Counted from the stretch's first letter, positions 1-10,817 are shown. The stretch: DNA of 58,473 bases from Micromonospora phaseoli (GCF_900109115.1 NZ_FNYV01000018.1:1-58473); one strand, 5' to 3'. A program made the numbers and translations. Notes: generated by a model from the letters alone, not told the origin.

Positions 1-83
1 GCGGCCACCGGACCAGCGACCATGCCACCAGCAAACGCCACACCAGCAATACCCAGCACGCTCTTACGGAAGATCGTGTTCAT
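1..83 (-). CDS. Secreted protein, N-terminal signal peptide only (partial)
   Basis: Only the first 27 codons lie in the window; the gene runs off the left edge. The visible protein begins MNTIFRKSVLGIAGVAFAGG, a short basic start followed by an Ala/Gly/Val-rich hydrophobic stretch, which is a Sec signal peptide. A GGAG ribosome site lies about 9 bases upstream of the ATG. In Micromonosporaceae, peptides of this type often precede small cell-wall hydrolases or peptidoglycan-binding proteins, but nothing here proves the mature domain. The upstream region is long and non-coding. Confidence 0.6.
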   Translation of the reverse strand, partial: MNTIFRKSVLGIAGVAFAGGMVAGPVA

Positions 84-779
84 GATGAAAGCTCCATTCG
101 GGGGTTGGCACACACACCGCTAGGGGGAAGCGGACGCGTGCAAGCACCGTCAGGCGCCCAAAGACAAGGGGATGAAGAGAGAAGATCCAGCCGCGTGGGG
201 CGAGGGGCCACGTCGCGCCGCCGGAACCATGTACAACGACCGACCGGCCCGCGTCATTCCGGATCGCGTCACCCGCCTCGACGGGCCGCCCTCCACGGTC
301 GCTCACCCGTGTTCAACGACCCCCGGCCACCCGCAATTCCATCCCCCACGACCCAGAAACCGGACACACCACCCACCGATCCCGGCTCGCCCTCGCTCCA
401 CCAAGCTGCCCGCCCACCGACAAAACCGGACCTAGGCCAGCCTGCCGCCAGATCTTGGAGATTTTCCGTCAGCAGCTGACGGAAAATCTCCAAGATCTAC
501 ACGGTCCCTTCGAGCGCGAGCAGTCAGCGAGGGATAAGTCGGGCAAATCGGGTCTAGCGCGCTTTGGTGGGAGACAAGCGTGCCAATCGCAACAAGCCGC
601 AGCCGGGCAGCCGGTCCGGGGCGTGGGTTGGGCAGCGGGTCGGGACGTGAGTCTGGGAAGCGAATTCGACGGCCGATCCGGGCACGCGGGGACGCAGCCG
701 CAATGACTGGCGGCGATCGCCGAAATAGCCAGCGGCCGGGGACAACTGTCCCCGGCCGCTGTCCGAGTACGTGCGGCGG
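84..779. other. Long intergenic region
   Basis: About 700 bases separate the 5' end of the secreted-protein gene from the 3' end of the trehalose gene. Open frames here look like chance products of high GC. The one clear structure is the 49-base palindrome at 450-498. I looked for a cyclic di-AMP (ydaO) riboswitch, common before actinobacterial wall hydrolases, and could not recognise its conserved blocks. Confidence 0.5.
450..498. repeat. Perfect 49-base palindrome
   Basis: Two 24-base arms, 450-473 (starting AGATCTTGGAG) and 475-498 (ending CTCCAAGATCT), are exact reverse complements around one central A at 474. The element is AT-richer than its surroundings. It lies 280 bases beyond the stop of the trehalose gene and has no T-run, so it is a poor fit to a simple terminator. 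A dispersed palindromic repeat or a protein-binding site is more likely. Confidence 0.85.
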
Positions 780-3386
780 TTACTGCTTGAGCATGTTGTC
801 CAGCAGCAGCGCGCAGCGGATCACGCCGAGGTGGCTGTACGCCTGCGGGTGGTTGCCCAGGCCACGTTCGGCAAGCGGGTCGTACTGCTCGGGGAGCAGC
901 CCGGTGGGGCCGGCCGTGTCGATCATCTGAAGGAAGAGTTCCTCAGCGTCGGTGCGCCGCCCGGTGCGCAGGTACGCCTCGATCAGCCACGACGTGCAGA
1001 TGTGGAAGCCGCCCTCGCGGCCGGGCAGGCCGTCGTCCCAGTGGTAGCGGTAGACGACCGGACCGCTACGCAGGTCCGCCTCGATCTTCAACACGGTCGA
1101 CAGGAAGCGGGGGTCGTCGCCGGGCAACAGACCGGAGATCCCGATCCACAGCGACGAGGCGTCCATGTCCTCGTCGCCGTACGCGACGCTGTACGCCTCG
1201 GCGTGCTCGTGCCAGCCGTTCTCCAGCACGTTGGCGCCGATCCGGTCGCGCAGCTCCACCCATTCCGGGCGGTCCTCGCCGCCGTGCTGGCGCACCACCT
1301 GCAGCGCCCGGTCGACGGTCATCCAGCACATCACCTTCGAGAAGATGTGGTGCCGGGGTGGCAGGCGGGCCTCCCAGATGCCGTGATCCGGCTCGTGCCA
1401 GCGGCGACGGACCGCCTCGACCATGTTCTCCAGCACTCGCCACTCCTCGGCGCGCACCGAGCCGCGGGCGTCGGCGGTGGCGGCGATCAGGTCGGCGATC
1501 GGTCCGAAGACGTCTAGCTGAAGCTGGTGGTTGGCGAGGTTGCCGACGCGTACCGGCCGGGAGCCGGCGTAACCGGGCAGGGTGTCGATGACCGCCTCGG
1601 CACCCAGCTCGAAGCCGTCGACCGTGTAGAGCGGGTGCAGCCGCTCGGGGTGCCCGCCGGTGCGCTCCACACAGCCGTCCACCCAGCGCAGGAACGCCTC
1701 GGCCTCGCTGATCGACCCCAGGTCGACCAGGGCGCGGGCGGTCATCGCGGCATCGCGCAGCCAGCAGTAGCGGTAGTCCCAGTTGCGGACGCCGCCCAGC
1801 TCCTCCGGCAGGGAGGTGGTCGCCGCCGCCAGGATCGAACCGGTCGCCTCATGACACAGGCCGCGCAGCGTCAGCGCGCTGCGGGCGACCAGGTCGCGGG
1901 CGGTGGTCGGCAGCCGTAGCGAGGCAACCCAGTCCTTCCAGGGCCGCTCCGCAGCGGCCTGCCGCTCGTGGATGGCCAGCCGGTGGTGTTCCAGGCTGTG
2001 CGTACCGAAGCGCAGTTCCAGTACCACCTGCCCGCCGAGCGCGGCGAGGTCGACCACCGCGCGGGCGCTCTGGTAGCCGCCGTCGTTGCCGACCTCCCAC
2101 TGCACGCCGGGGGAGTAGAGGGCGAGCGGCTCGTTGGAGCCGAGTACCAGCAGGCCGTCGCCGAGCGGCTGGAGCTGCACCGCGACCTGGGCGAACTCCG
2201 GCCGGGGTGCGAACTCCAGCCGGACCCGACCGGTACCGGTGAGCACCCGGATCAGGGTGGAGTCGCCGGCGATGATGGCCGGGCCGTCTGGGGTGGCCCG
2301 GGGGTCGGGCTTGTCGAGCCAGTCGGTGACGGTCAGACCGGACCAACGGGTCTCCACGGTCATGGTGCCCGAACGGTAACGCTGACCCAGTGGGATGCCG
2401 CCGCGCTCGGGAGCGATGCTGAAGTGCCCGGCCGGGCTGCCGCCGACCAGGTCGGCGAAGATGGCGGCAGAGTCGGGCTTCGGGTGACAGAGCCAGCTCA
2501 CCTTGGCGTCGGGCGTGAGCAGGGCGACCGTCCGCCCGTTGGCCAGCATCGAGTGACGCTCGATCGGCACCGCGCGCTCGCCGAACAGCCAGTGCCGGCG
2601 GGTCTCCAGGAGCAGACCCAGCGCGCGAGCTGCCTCGATCGGCTCGGCCACCCGGTAGTGGGCCTGGGTGTCGCCTGGCCCGATCTTGATGCCGAGGTCT
2701 GGACCGCTGAGGTTGCCGAAGGCGTTCTCGTCGGTGACGTCGTCGCCGATGAAGAGCACCGCGCTGGCGGAGAGCTGGGTGCGGAGCTGGTCGACCGCGG
2801 TGCCCTTGTGGGTGGCCACCACGGAGAGCTCGACCACCTCCTTGCCCTGCGTGACGGTGACGTCCGGCCACTTCGCGGGGCCGTTGCGGACCGCGTCGAT
2901 GGCGGCGGCGGCGACCTGGGGATCCACCCCCCGGGTGTGTACGGCGACGCTGGCCGGTTTGCGTTCCAGGCGTACCCCGGGATGGGCCGTGGCGATGTCG
3001 CGCAGCGCGTCCCGCAGTCGGGTGCGTACCGCGATCAACTCGGGCGAGAGCCGCTCGACGAAGCCGATGTCGAACTCGGAGCCGTGGCTGCCGACGAGGT
3101 GGACCTCGCTGGGTAGCCGGGAGAGCGCGGCCAGGTCGCGTAGTGCGCGGCCGGAGACGACCGCCACGGTGGTCTGCGGCAGTGCCGCCAGCGCGCGCAC
3201 CGCCGCCACCGACTCCGGCAGCGGTACGGCCTTGCTCGGGTCCTCGACGATCGGCGCGAGGGTGCCGTCGTAGTCACAGGCGACCAGCAGCTGGGGCACC
3301 CGGGCGATGCGCCCGATGGCGGCGCGCAGCTCGGGGTCCAAGGTGCCGGCGGCGGGCATGACTATCTCGTTGGTGGCGGCGTTCAC
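780..3386 (-). CDS. Fused trehalose-6-phosphate phosphatase / GH15 glycoside hydrolase
   Basis: This 868-residue protein has two enzymes in one chain. Residues about 15-255 are a HAD-type trehalose-6-phosphate phosphatase: the nucleophile motif ACDYDGTLAPI, then VVSGR, and the metal site GDDVTDENAF. Residues about 260-868 are a family GH15 domain (glucoamylase or trehalase type) with WDYRYCWLRDA in the catalytic barrel and GREGGFHICTSWL near the end. OtsB normally stops near 250 residues. The GTG start is chosen because it overlaps the otsA stop by four bases (GTGA), so the two are translationally coupled. The phosphatase should finish trehalose synthesis begun by OtsA. The GH15 half may cleave trehalose or an alpha-glucan; its substrate cannot be read from sequence. 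Confidence 0.9.
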   Translation of the reverse strand: MNAATNEIVMPAAGTLDPELRAAIGRIARVPQLLVACDYDGTLAPIVEDPSKAVPLPESVAAVRALAALPQTTVAVVSGRALRDLAALSRLPSEVHLVGSHGSEFDIGFVERLSPELIAVRTRLRDALRDIATAHPGVRLERKPASVAVHTRGVDPQVAAAAIDAVRNGPAKWPDVTVTQGKEVVELSVVATHKGTAVDQLRTQLSASAVLFIGDDVTDENAFGNLSGPDLGIKIGPGDTQAHYRVAEPIEAARALGLLLETRRHWLFGERAVPIERHSMLANGRTVALLTPDAKVSWLCHPKPDSAAIFADLVGGSPAGHFSIAPERGGIPLGQRYRSGTMTVETRWSGLTVTDWLDKPDPRATPDGPAIIAGDSTLIRVLTGTGRVRLEFAPRPEFAQVAVQLQPLGDGLLVLGSNEPLALYSPGVQWEVGNDGGYQSARAVVDLAALGGQVVLELRFGTHSLEHHRLAIHERQAAAERPWKDWVASLRLPTTARDLVARSALTLRGLCHEATGSILAAATTSLPEELGGVRNWDYRYCWLRDAAMTARALVDLGSISEAEAFLRWVDGCVERTGGHPERLHPLYTVDGFELGAEAVIDTLPGYAGSRPVRVGNLANHQLQLDVFGPIADLIAATADARGSVRAEEWRVLENMVEAVRRRWHEPDHGIWEARLPPRHHIFSKVMCWMTVDRALQVVRQHGGEDRPEWVELRDRIGANVLENGWHEHAEAYSVAYGDEDMDASSLWIGISGLLPGDDPRFLSTVLKIEADLRSGPVVYRYHWDDGLPGREGGFHICTSWLIEAYLRTGRRTDAEELFLQMIDTAGPTGLLPEQYDPLAERGLGNHPQAYSHLGVIRCALLLDNMLKQ

Positions 3387-4783
3387 GCCGCCTCCATGTC
3401 GGGGACACCGAGTTCGGTGAGGAAGGACTTCGCCCAGTGCCCCACATCGTGGGTGCGCAGATGGCGTTGCATGGTACGCATACGGCGACGAGCCTCCGGC
3501 TTCTCCACATGCACGGCCCGTAGCAGAGCGTCCTTGACCGCGTCGGGGTCGTGCGGGTTGCACAGGAACGCCTGACGCAGCTCGGTGGCTGCGCCGGCGA
3601 ACTCACTGAGTACGAGTGCGCCCCCGTGGTCTGCCCTCGACGCAACGTATTCCTTCGCCACGAGGTTCATTCCGTCTCGCAGCGGGGTAACCATCATCAC
3701 GTCGGCGGCGGCGTACATCGCAGCCAGTTCGGTCCGACTGTACGACTGATGCAGATAATGCACCGCTGGGACGCCGACCCGGCCGAATTCGCCATTAATC
3801 CGACCAACCTCGCGCTCGACCTTGACGCGAAGTGCCTGGTAGTGCTCTACCCGCTCGCGGCTCGGCGTGGCGACCTGCACCATAACTGCATCCGGCACTG
3901 TCAACTTTCCGTCAGCCAGCAACTCGCGGAAGGCCTTGAGGCGCAGTTCGATGCCCTTGGTGTAGTCGAGCCGGTCGACGCCGAGGATGATGGTCCGCGG
4001 ATTGCCCAGCTCCTCGCGGATCTCCTTGGCCCGGGCCTGGATTGCCGAGTCGGCGGCCAGCCGCTCCATCTCCTGGGTGTCGATGGAGATCGGGAAGGCG
4101 CCGGCTTTGACCTGGCGGCCGTCCACCTGGATCATCTGCCCCTCGTAGCGCAGGCCGAGCAGGTGCCGGGCCAACCGGACGAAGTTCTGCGCGGCCAGTC
4201 GCTGCTGGAACCCGACCAGGTCGGCGCCGAGCAGGCCACGCAGGATCTCGGCGCGGAACGGCATCTGCATGAACAACTCGATCGGCGGGAACGGGATGTG
4301 CAGGAAGAAGCCGATCCGCAGGTCGGGGCGCAGTTCCCGGAGCATCGCCGGCACCAGCTGCAGCTGGTAGTCCTGGACCCACACCGTGGCCCCCTCGGCC
4401 GCGACCTCCGCCGCGGCCTCCGCGAAGCGGGCGTTGACCAGGCGGTACGCCTCCCGCCAGCGTCGCTTGTAGGCGGGTGTCTCGACGGCGTCGTGGTAGA
4501 GCGGCCAGATCGTGGCGTTTGACTGGCCCTCGTAGTAGCGCTCCAGCTCCTCGGCGCTCAACGGCACCGGGTGCAGCCGGATGCCCTCCAGGTCGAACGG
4601 GTCGGGGGCGGCGCCGGTGCCGCCGGCCCAGCCGACCCAGGTGCCCTGGTGCTCGGCGAGGACGGGATGCAGCGCGGTTACCAGCCCGCCCGGGCTGCGT
4701 CGCCACTGCCGTCCCTCGGGTGTGCTCACCTCGTCGACCGGCAGTCGGTTCGCCACTACGACAAAGGAGCTACGGACGGTCAC
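3383..4783 (-). CDS. otsA: Alpha,alpha-trehalose-phosphate synthase (UDP-forming)
   Basis: This GT20 enzyme of 466 residues joins glucose from a nucleotide sugar to glucose-6-phosphate, giving trehalose-6-phosphate, in the cytoplasm. Family blocks are present in order: VVVANRLPV, GGLVTAL, WVGW, VWVQDYQLQLVP, GFFLHIPFPP, VDRLDYTKGI, HYLHQSYS and RDGMNLVAKEYVA. The GTG start at 4783 has a GGAGG site 9 bases upstream and gives a normal family length; longer upstream frames add a sequence with no family similarity. It is the first gene of a two-gene operon with the fused phosphatase/GH15 gene, which starts inside its stop codon. Trehalose is the likely compatible solute made here. Confidence 0.95.
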   Translation of the reverse strand: MTVRSSFVVVANRLPVDEVSTPEGRQWRRSPGGLVTALHPVLAEHQGTWVGWAGGTGAAPDPFDLEGIRLHPVPLSAEELERYYEGQSNATIWPLYHDAVETPAYKRRWREAYRLVNARFAEAAAEVAAEGATVWVQDYQLQLVPAMLRELRPDLRIGFFLHIPFPPIELFMQMPFRAEILRGLLGADLVGFQQRLAAQNFVRLARHLLGLRYEGQMIQVDGRQVKAGAFPISIDTQEMERLAADSAIQARAKEIREELGNPRTIILGVDRLDYTKGIELRLKAFRELLADGKLTVPDAVMVQVATPSRERVEHYQALRVKVEREVGRINGEFGRVGVPAVHYLHQSYSRTELAAMYAAADVMMVTPLRDGMNLVAKEYVASRADHGGALVLSEFAGAATELRQAFLCNPHDPDAVKDALLRAVHVEKPEARRRMRTMQRHLRTHDVGHWAKSFLTELGVPDMEAA

Positions 4784-5132
4784 GATCGGCCACCTCCGGG
4801 TGCTTACGGGTCCACCGCGATGAGCGTACTGAGCGTAGCTGCGGCGTCTGTTTCCCTGTGCCGGTCTCACCTACCCGTCCCGAAACCGCCGAACCGCAGA
4901 CGTGATCATGTTGACAGGTCAGCCGTCCGCGCCGGCGTCCGGGGGCGGCGCGGTCTGCCGGGGGTACGGCCGGGCGGGGCGATGTGGTCGCGGCCCGGCG
5001 TACCTGTCAGGATTGACGATGGCGTGCGCGCGGCCGGCTCCCGGCCGGCGGCGACGGGCGGCGGGGGCGGTGACCTGGCCCGCGCCCGCACCACGCGAAT
5101 CAGCGATCGACACCGACGGAGGAGCCCGCACC
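4784..5132. other. Divergent intergenic region between otsA and ettA
   Basis: About 350 bases hold the promoters of two divergent genes. A consensus-like TTGACA occurs at 4911-4916 on the plus strand, but no TANNNT box follows at the usual distance, so no promoter is called. The in-frame extension of EttA back to 4902 is Pro/Arg-rich and is not part of the protein family. Confidence 0.5.
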
Positions 5133-6809
<1,677 letters not shown>

Positions 6810-6824
6810 CCGGAGTCGATTCCC

Positions 6825-7274
6825 GTGGCTGACCGGTTTGTCTATCACTGCACCCTGCGGTGGTCCGACCTGGACGCGTACGGGCATGTCAACAATGCCC
6901 GCTTCCTCACCCTCTACGAGGAGGCCCGGGTCGCGTTGATGTTCGTCGGTGCGCGAGCGCAGGGGGTCGACTCGTTCGCCGAGGGCGTGGTGATCCGCCG
7001 GCACGAGATCGACTACCTGCGCCCGGTCGACTACGCCCTGGATCGGGCCACCGAGGACGCGGCGCCCACCGTGCGGATCGAGCTGTGGGTGGAGCAGTTG
7101 CGGGCCGCGTCGTTCGTTGTCGGCTACGAGATGTTCGACGGCGATCTGCTGATCAGCCGGGCCCGCTCGATACTGGTCCCGTTCGACCTGACCCGGCAGG
7201 TGCCCCGGCGGGTCAGTGGCGCGGAGCGCGCGTTCCTCCTCGGGTACGCATCGGACGGCGGGGTGCCGGCATGA
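6825..7274 (+). CDS. Acyl-CoA thioesterase, 4HBT hot-dog fold
   Basis: A 149-residue single hot-dog domain. The N-terminal block RWSDLDAYGHVNNARFLTLY matches the 4-hydroxybenzoyl-CoA thioesterase (YbgC/FadM) family; its Asp and the GHVNN turn form the usual active-site region. It probably hydrolyses an acyl-CoA, substrate unknown. The GTG start has a GGAG nine bases upstream. The gene sits between ettA and a small conserved protein and overlaps the latter by four bases (ATGA), so the three are probably co-transcribed. The same neighbour follows ettA in mycobacteria, from memory. Confidence 0.85.
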   Translation: MADRFVYHCTLRWSDLDAYGHVNNARFLTLYEEARVALMFVGARAQGVDSFAEGVVIRRHEIDYLRPVDYALDRATEDAAPTVRIELWVEQLRAASFVVGYEMFDGDLLISRARSILVPFDLTRQVPRRVSGAERAFLLGYASDGGVPA

Positions 7275-7960
7275 CCGAGCACGGTGTCGAGCACGGCATC
7301 TCCGGGGTCGCCGACGCCGGCGCCTTCCTGGCCCGGCTCGTCCGGCTGGAGCCGTCCGCGCTGGTCCGGCTCCGTCCGGCGGGTACGTCCGCCCGTACCG
7401 CCCTCTGGGCGCGGCTGCCATGGGGGGTGCTGGTGGTGCGCACGGTGGCCGGCGCGGGCGCTGGCGACGTCACCGTGGCCGCCGGGCGGTTGCTCGCCGA
7501 ACTGGCGGCCGGCGGTGCGGCACTGCCTGCCCGCCTTGACGCGCAGTGGCGGTGGGCGCTGCCGCCCGCCGCGAGTCGTCGGGTGGAGACGCTGCCGGGC
7601 GCGCAGGTACGGCGGCTGGCCGAGGCGGCGGCGGGCACGTTGCGGGAGGCGGCTGAGCACGGGGTCGGCGGCCGGGCGGTCGGGCAGCGCGCGCTGCGGG
7701 ACGCCCTGCTGGACCACGTGGCGGTGGTGGTCACCCCCGACGAGGAGCCTGACCGTCCGGTGGAGGTGACCCAGCGGATGGTGCAGGGTCTGGTTCGGAT
7801 GGGTTTCCTCGGCATGCTCGCGGATTCGCCGGATCAGGGTGGAGTCCAGGTTCGTGCGGCTGGCCGATGGGTCGGTCTGGTGGGACCGTATGGAGCCGTT
7901 TGGTCGCAGAAGGCCACGGATCTTGCCGTTCGGCCCGCCGTGGCTCATGCGAACGGATGA
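7271..7960 (+). CDS. Conserved hypothetical protein
   Basis: A 229-residue protein of unknown function, rich in Ala, Arg, Val and Leu, with no signal peptide and no clear membrane helix. I recognise no catalytic motif. The ATG overlaps the stop of the thioesterase gene by four bases, which fixes the start and argues for translational coupling. Near its C-terminus is a stretch with MVQGLVRMGFLGMLAD. It is probably a lineage-conserved partner of the thioesterase. The stop codon lies inside a terminator-like hairpin at 7955-7973. Confidence 0.7.
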   Translation: MTEHGVEHGISGVADAGAFLARLVRLEPSALVRLRPAGTSARTALWARLPWGVLVVRTVAGAGAGDVTVAAGRLLAELAAGGAALPARLDAQWRWALPPAASRRVETLPGAQVRRLAEAAAGTLREAAEHGVGGRAVGQRALRDALLDHVAVVVTPDEEPDRPVEVTQRMVQGLVRMGFLGMLADSPDQGGVQVRAAGRWVGLVGPYGAVWSQKATDLAVRPAVAHANG

Positions 7961-7977
7961 CCTCCGGTCATCCTTCT
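7955..7977 (+). terminator. Hairpin terminator overlapping a stop codon
   Basis: GGATGAC (7955-7961) and GTCATCC (7967-7973) form a perfect 7-pair stem with a 5-base loop, followed by TTCT. The TGA of the preceding gene lies in the left arm. It would end the ettA-thioesterase transcript. Confidence 0.55.
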
Positions 7978-8091
7978 GGACTGGTGCTGCCGTTGGGGGG
8001 GTGCCTCCTCCCGGCTGTCCGGGTACCGTCCATCCTCGGATCCAACCCACCGTAGGCGACTGGATCCGCTGGGGAGTGAGGTGCGCGAGCG

Positions 8092-8676
8092 ATGCCGTGG
8101 TGGTCATGGCGCCCCGGTCCCGCCAGTGGCGGCGACCCGGAAACTCGAAGCAGGATCACGGTGGAGGGTGCCGTCCGGGTCGGACCGCCGGCCCCCCGCC
8201 AGCCCGGGGACGACTGCCCGGGCGGGGAGCATCCGTTGATCGCAGACATGCCGGCCACCGTCGAACAGGTGACCCTGCGTCGCATCTGCGACGCGCTCGA
8301 CCTGCTTGACGTTCGTTACCTCGCTGACGGGGACGGCAACCTACTGGCCATGTGGGAGCGGCACGCCGTGCTGGTCACGCTGGAGGGGCCGGAGGACGAG
8401 ATCCTCGTGCTGCGGGCCAGACCGCACGCGACCGTGCCTCCCGACTGGGCGGACCGGGCCTACCGGGTGGTCAACGAGTGGAACCACACCCGGCGCTTCT
8501 GCAAGGCGTACGTGGGTGACGCCACCGAGCGCGGTCAGTTGCCGATCTACGCCGAGCTGCAGGTCCCGCTCGCCGCGGGCGCCCACGACGCGCTCCTGGT
8601 CGAACTGCTCGACTGCGGCGCTGCCGTGGCCACCAGCTTCGTCGACTGGCTGCACGACGAGGGTGCCCTGCTCTGA
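8092..8676 (+). CDS. YbjN domain-containing protein
   Basis: A 194-residue protein whose C-terminal two thirds match actinobacterial YbjN-type proteins: an LDVRYLADGDGNLLAMWER block, WADRAYRVVNEWN, and the end DWLHDEGALL. YbjN proteins resemble type III secretion chaperones in fold; their role is unclear. The start is uncertain. ATG 8092 (MPWWSWRPG) has a GGGGAG-GAGG stretch upstream and is preferred. TTG 8236 and ATG 8248, after a GGGGAG at 8224, would give proteins of 146 or 142 residues. No function for the Trp-rich N-terminus is evident. It faces the glbO gene across a shared hairpin. Confidence 0.75.
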   Translation: MPWWSWRPGPASGGDPETRSRITVEGAVRVGPPAPRQPGDDCPGGEHPLIADMPATVEQVTLRRICDALDLLDVRYLADGDGNLLAMWERHAVLVTLEGPEDEILVLRARPHATVPPDWADRAYRVVNEWNHTRRFCKAYVGDATERGQLPIYAELQVPLAAGAHDALLVELLDCGAAVATSFVDWLHDEGALL

Positions 8677-8718
8677 CGCCGGACGGGCGTTTCAGCGGCC
8701 GTGGAGACGATCAGCGAT

Positions 8719-8744
8719 CCGGTCCGGCCAGTCGGTCGGACCGG
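8719..8744. terminator. Bidirectional hairpin terminator
   Basis: CCGGTCCG (8719-8726) and CGGACCGG (8737-8744) pair perfectly around a 10-base loop, in the 73 bases between two convergent stop codons. It has no long T-run, which is usual for high-GC actinobacteria. Confidence 0.55.
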
Positions 8745-8749
8745 AAACG

Positions 8750-9178
8750 TCACGCCGGCGCTCCCGGGTCCTCCACGGCGTTGACCATGAAGTAGGCCGC
8801 CCGCTCCAGGTAGTTCCAGAGCTCGGTGTCGAGCGTCGGGGGCAGGTCGAGACTGTCGACCGCGCGGCGCATGTTGCGCAGCCAGGCGTCCCGTTCGGCG
8901 GCGCCGATCCGGAACGGGGCGTGCCGCATCCGCAGCCGGGGGTGTCCCCGTTGGGCCGAGTAGGTGTTGGGACCGCCCCAGTACTGCATGAGGAAGAGCC
9001 GCATCCGGTCGGCGGCCGGAGCCAGGTCCTCCTCGGGATACATCGGGCGCAGCAGTGGGTCGGCGGCGATGCCGGCGTAGAACTCGTCGACCAGTTTGCG
9101 GAACGTGGGCTCGCCGCCGACGGCGTCGAAGAACGTGACCGCCTCGCCGCGGCCTTCGGACTCACCTGCGGGATTCAC
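8750..9178 (-). CDS. glbO: Group II truncated hemoglobin (GlbO-like)
   Basis: A 142-residue truncated globin with the 2-on-2 fold. It matches mycobacterial GlbO closely, notably QYWGGPNTYS and QRGHPRLRMRHAPF. By that alignment the proximal haem ligand is His86, and the distal-site residues Tyr34, Tyr47 and Trp99 correspond to GlbO Tyr23, Tyr36 and Trp88. These proteins bind O2 and NO and are linked to respiration or NO/peroxide handling at the membrane. The GTG start lies just after an AGGATGG site; the first ten residues are an extension relative to GlbO. The neighbouring HNH nuclease gene is also near glbO in mycobacteria. Confidence 0.92.
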   Translation of the reverse strand: MNPAGESEGRGEAVTFFDAVGGEPTFRKLVDEFYAGIAADPLLRPMYPEEDLAPAADRMRLFLMQYWGGPNTYSAQRGHPRLRMRHAPFRIGAAERDAWLRNMRRAVDSLDLPPTLDTELWNYLERAAYFMVNAVEDPGAPA

Positions 9179-9241
9179 CGTTCCATCCTGCCAGGCGTCG
9201 AGGGGCCGTTGCCCGGCCGGGACGCGGCGGATGAGAGTGGT

Positions 9242-10594
9242 TCAGGTCACCGGGTGCCGCGGTCGGCCCGGACCCAGGTGTCCGGCTTCCGGGGGCGTCG
9301 TGGGACGGCGCCTCGGCGGCGCGTGGCCGGAATTGGCCCGGGCGGCCTCGATGGAGGCGGTCACGGTCTGCTGGTCGGGCCAGCGCAGCGCGACGAGTGA
9401 CATCAGCACCACGCCGGCGGCGCTCCACACCCCGACCACGATCGGGATCGGGAAACGCTCGGAGAGCAGCCCGGTCACCAGTACCGCCGCACCCTGGATG
9501 ACCTGGACACCGGTGGCCATGACACCGAAGGCCCGGGCCCGGAAGCCGTCCGGAAGGGCCTGGACGAAGAGGCCGTTGGCCACCGGCAGCATGCCGGCGA
9601 CCGCGAACCCGCAGGTGGCGGCGAGCAGCGCCACCACCACCGGCGGCGGGTCGAGCAGCGCGGGCACCAGGCTGAGCGGAGCGACCACGGCCAACGGCCG
9701 CAGCAGGAGCAGTCGGCGGGCCGGTGCCACGGTTCGTCCGATCAGCAGCCCGCCGAGGATGAACCCGACCGGGGTGGCCGCCATGATGACGGCCTGCGCC
9801 AGCCCGGGGTCCATGCTCTCGCCGGCGTGTTCGTTCGCCCAGGCGGCGGCCAGCCCCTCGGGCACGATCGAGAAGAGCATGGCGCTGAAGACCAGGATGG
9901 CGATCGCCCGTAGCACCGGGGTGTAGAAGACCATCCGGAACCCGGCGGCGGTCTCCCGCAGCAGGTGGCTGCGGTGCTCGCTGGCCATCGCCGGTGGCCG
10001 GTCGCCGACGCCGAGCCGGACGAGCGCGGCCGACAATGCGAACGCGCCCGCGTTCATCAGCAGCGCGGCGGTGGGGTTGACCGTCGCCACGGCGGCACCG
10101 AGGAGATAGCCGACGACCTGGGCGGCCTGCCCCACGCTGGCGTTGACCGAGAGCCCGAGCACGAGTCGGTCTCCGGGCAGGATGAGTGGCAGCAGCGCGG
10201 ATCGCGCGGCCTGGCTGGGTGGATTCGCCAGGGTGGTGGCGAACAGCAGTGCCAGGATCACCGGCACCGGCATCCCCGGGATGGCGACGAGCAGCATCAG
10301 CGCCATCCGGACGAGATCACAGACGACCATGACCTGCCGGTAGCGGTGCCGCTCGGCGATGGTGGCCAGCAGCGGCCCGCCGACCAGCCAGGGCAGGTAG
10401 CTGACCGCGAAGGCGGCGGCCGACAGTGCGACGGACTGGGTCTCCCGGTAGACCAGGAGGGTGACCGCGGCCTTGGCGACGTAGTCACCGATCCAGGTCA
10501 GCGTGCTGGCGGCGAAGACGGCGCGGTACTCACTCTGGGCGAAAACCTCACGGAAGGTGGCCGGGCCTTCCGGAGAAGGTCGCTCGTCGGACAC
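9242..10594 (-). CDS. Major facilitator superfamily transporter
   Basis: About 450 residues with roughly 12 hydrophobic segments; it fits the drug-exporter (MFS_3/enterobactin-exporter-like) type. The short loop after helix 2 carries ATIAERHRYRQVMVVCD, the position of the family GxxxDRxxRR motif. A Pro/Arg-rich cytoplasmic tail ends the protein. The substrate is unknown. GTG 10594 has GGAGG five bases upstream and is preferred. ATG 10597 or ATG 10606 are possible. It is a single-gene unit, convergent with nothing obvious, and is not part of the mycobacterial order around glbO. Confidence 0.85.
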   Translation of the reverse strand: MSDERPSPEGPATFREVFAQSEYRAVFAASTLTWIGDYVAKAAVTLLVYRETQSVALSAAAFAVSYLPWLVGGPLLATIAERHRYRQVMVVCDLVRMALMLLVAIPGMPVPVILALLFATTLANPPSQAARSALLPLILPGDRLVLGLSVNASVGQAAQVVGYLLGAAVATVNPTAALLMNAGAFALSAALVRLGVGDRPPAMASEHRSHLLRETAAGFRMVFYTPVLRAIAILVFSAMLFSIVPEGLAAAWANEHAGESMDPGLAQAVIMAATPVGFILGGLLIGRTVAPARRLLLLRPLAVVAPLSLVPALLDPPPVVVALLAATCGFAVAGMLPVANGLFVQALPDGFRARAFGVMATGVQVIQGAAVLVTGLLSERFPIPIVVGVWSAAGVVLMSLVALRWPDQQTVTASIEAARANSGHAPPRRRPTTPPEAGHLGPGRPRHPVT

Positions 10595-10817
10595 CATCGC
10601 CTCCATCGTCCCGGTGGCGGGCCACTCGTGATGGCTGCCCGGAACCATCGTCAGGTCTGCGGATCAGCGAGGACGTGACGCGCTTGAGAGCGCGTGCACC
10701 GGATTCTGCCCGATCGTCTGACATCTAGCTAGGGCGAACGGTTGGTGGGTCGCATCTCCGACTGAACGAACGGACGATACCCGAGGGGCCGCTCGGCCGC
10801 GACCCCCGCCCGTCGGA

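Noticed and set aside
84..440. Possible cyclic di-AMP (ydaO) riboswitch before the secreted-protein gene
   Set aside because: Expected by context, but the conserved blocks of the aptamer could not be found in the minus-strand reading.
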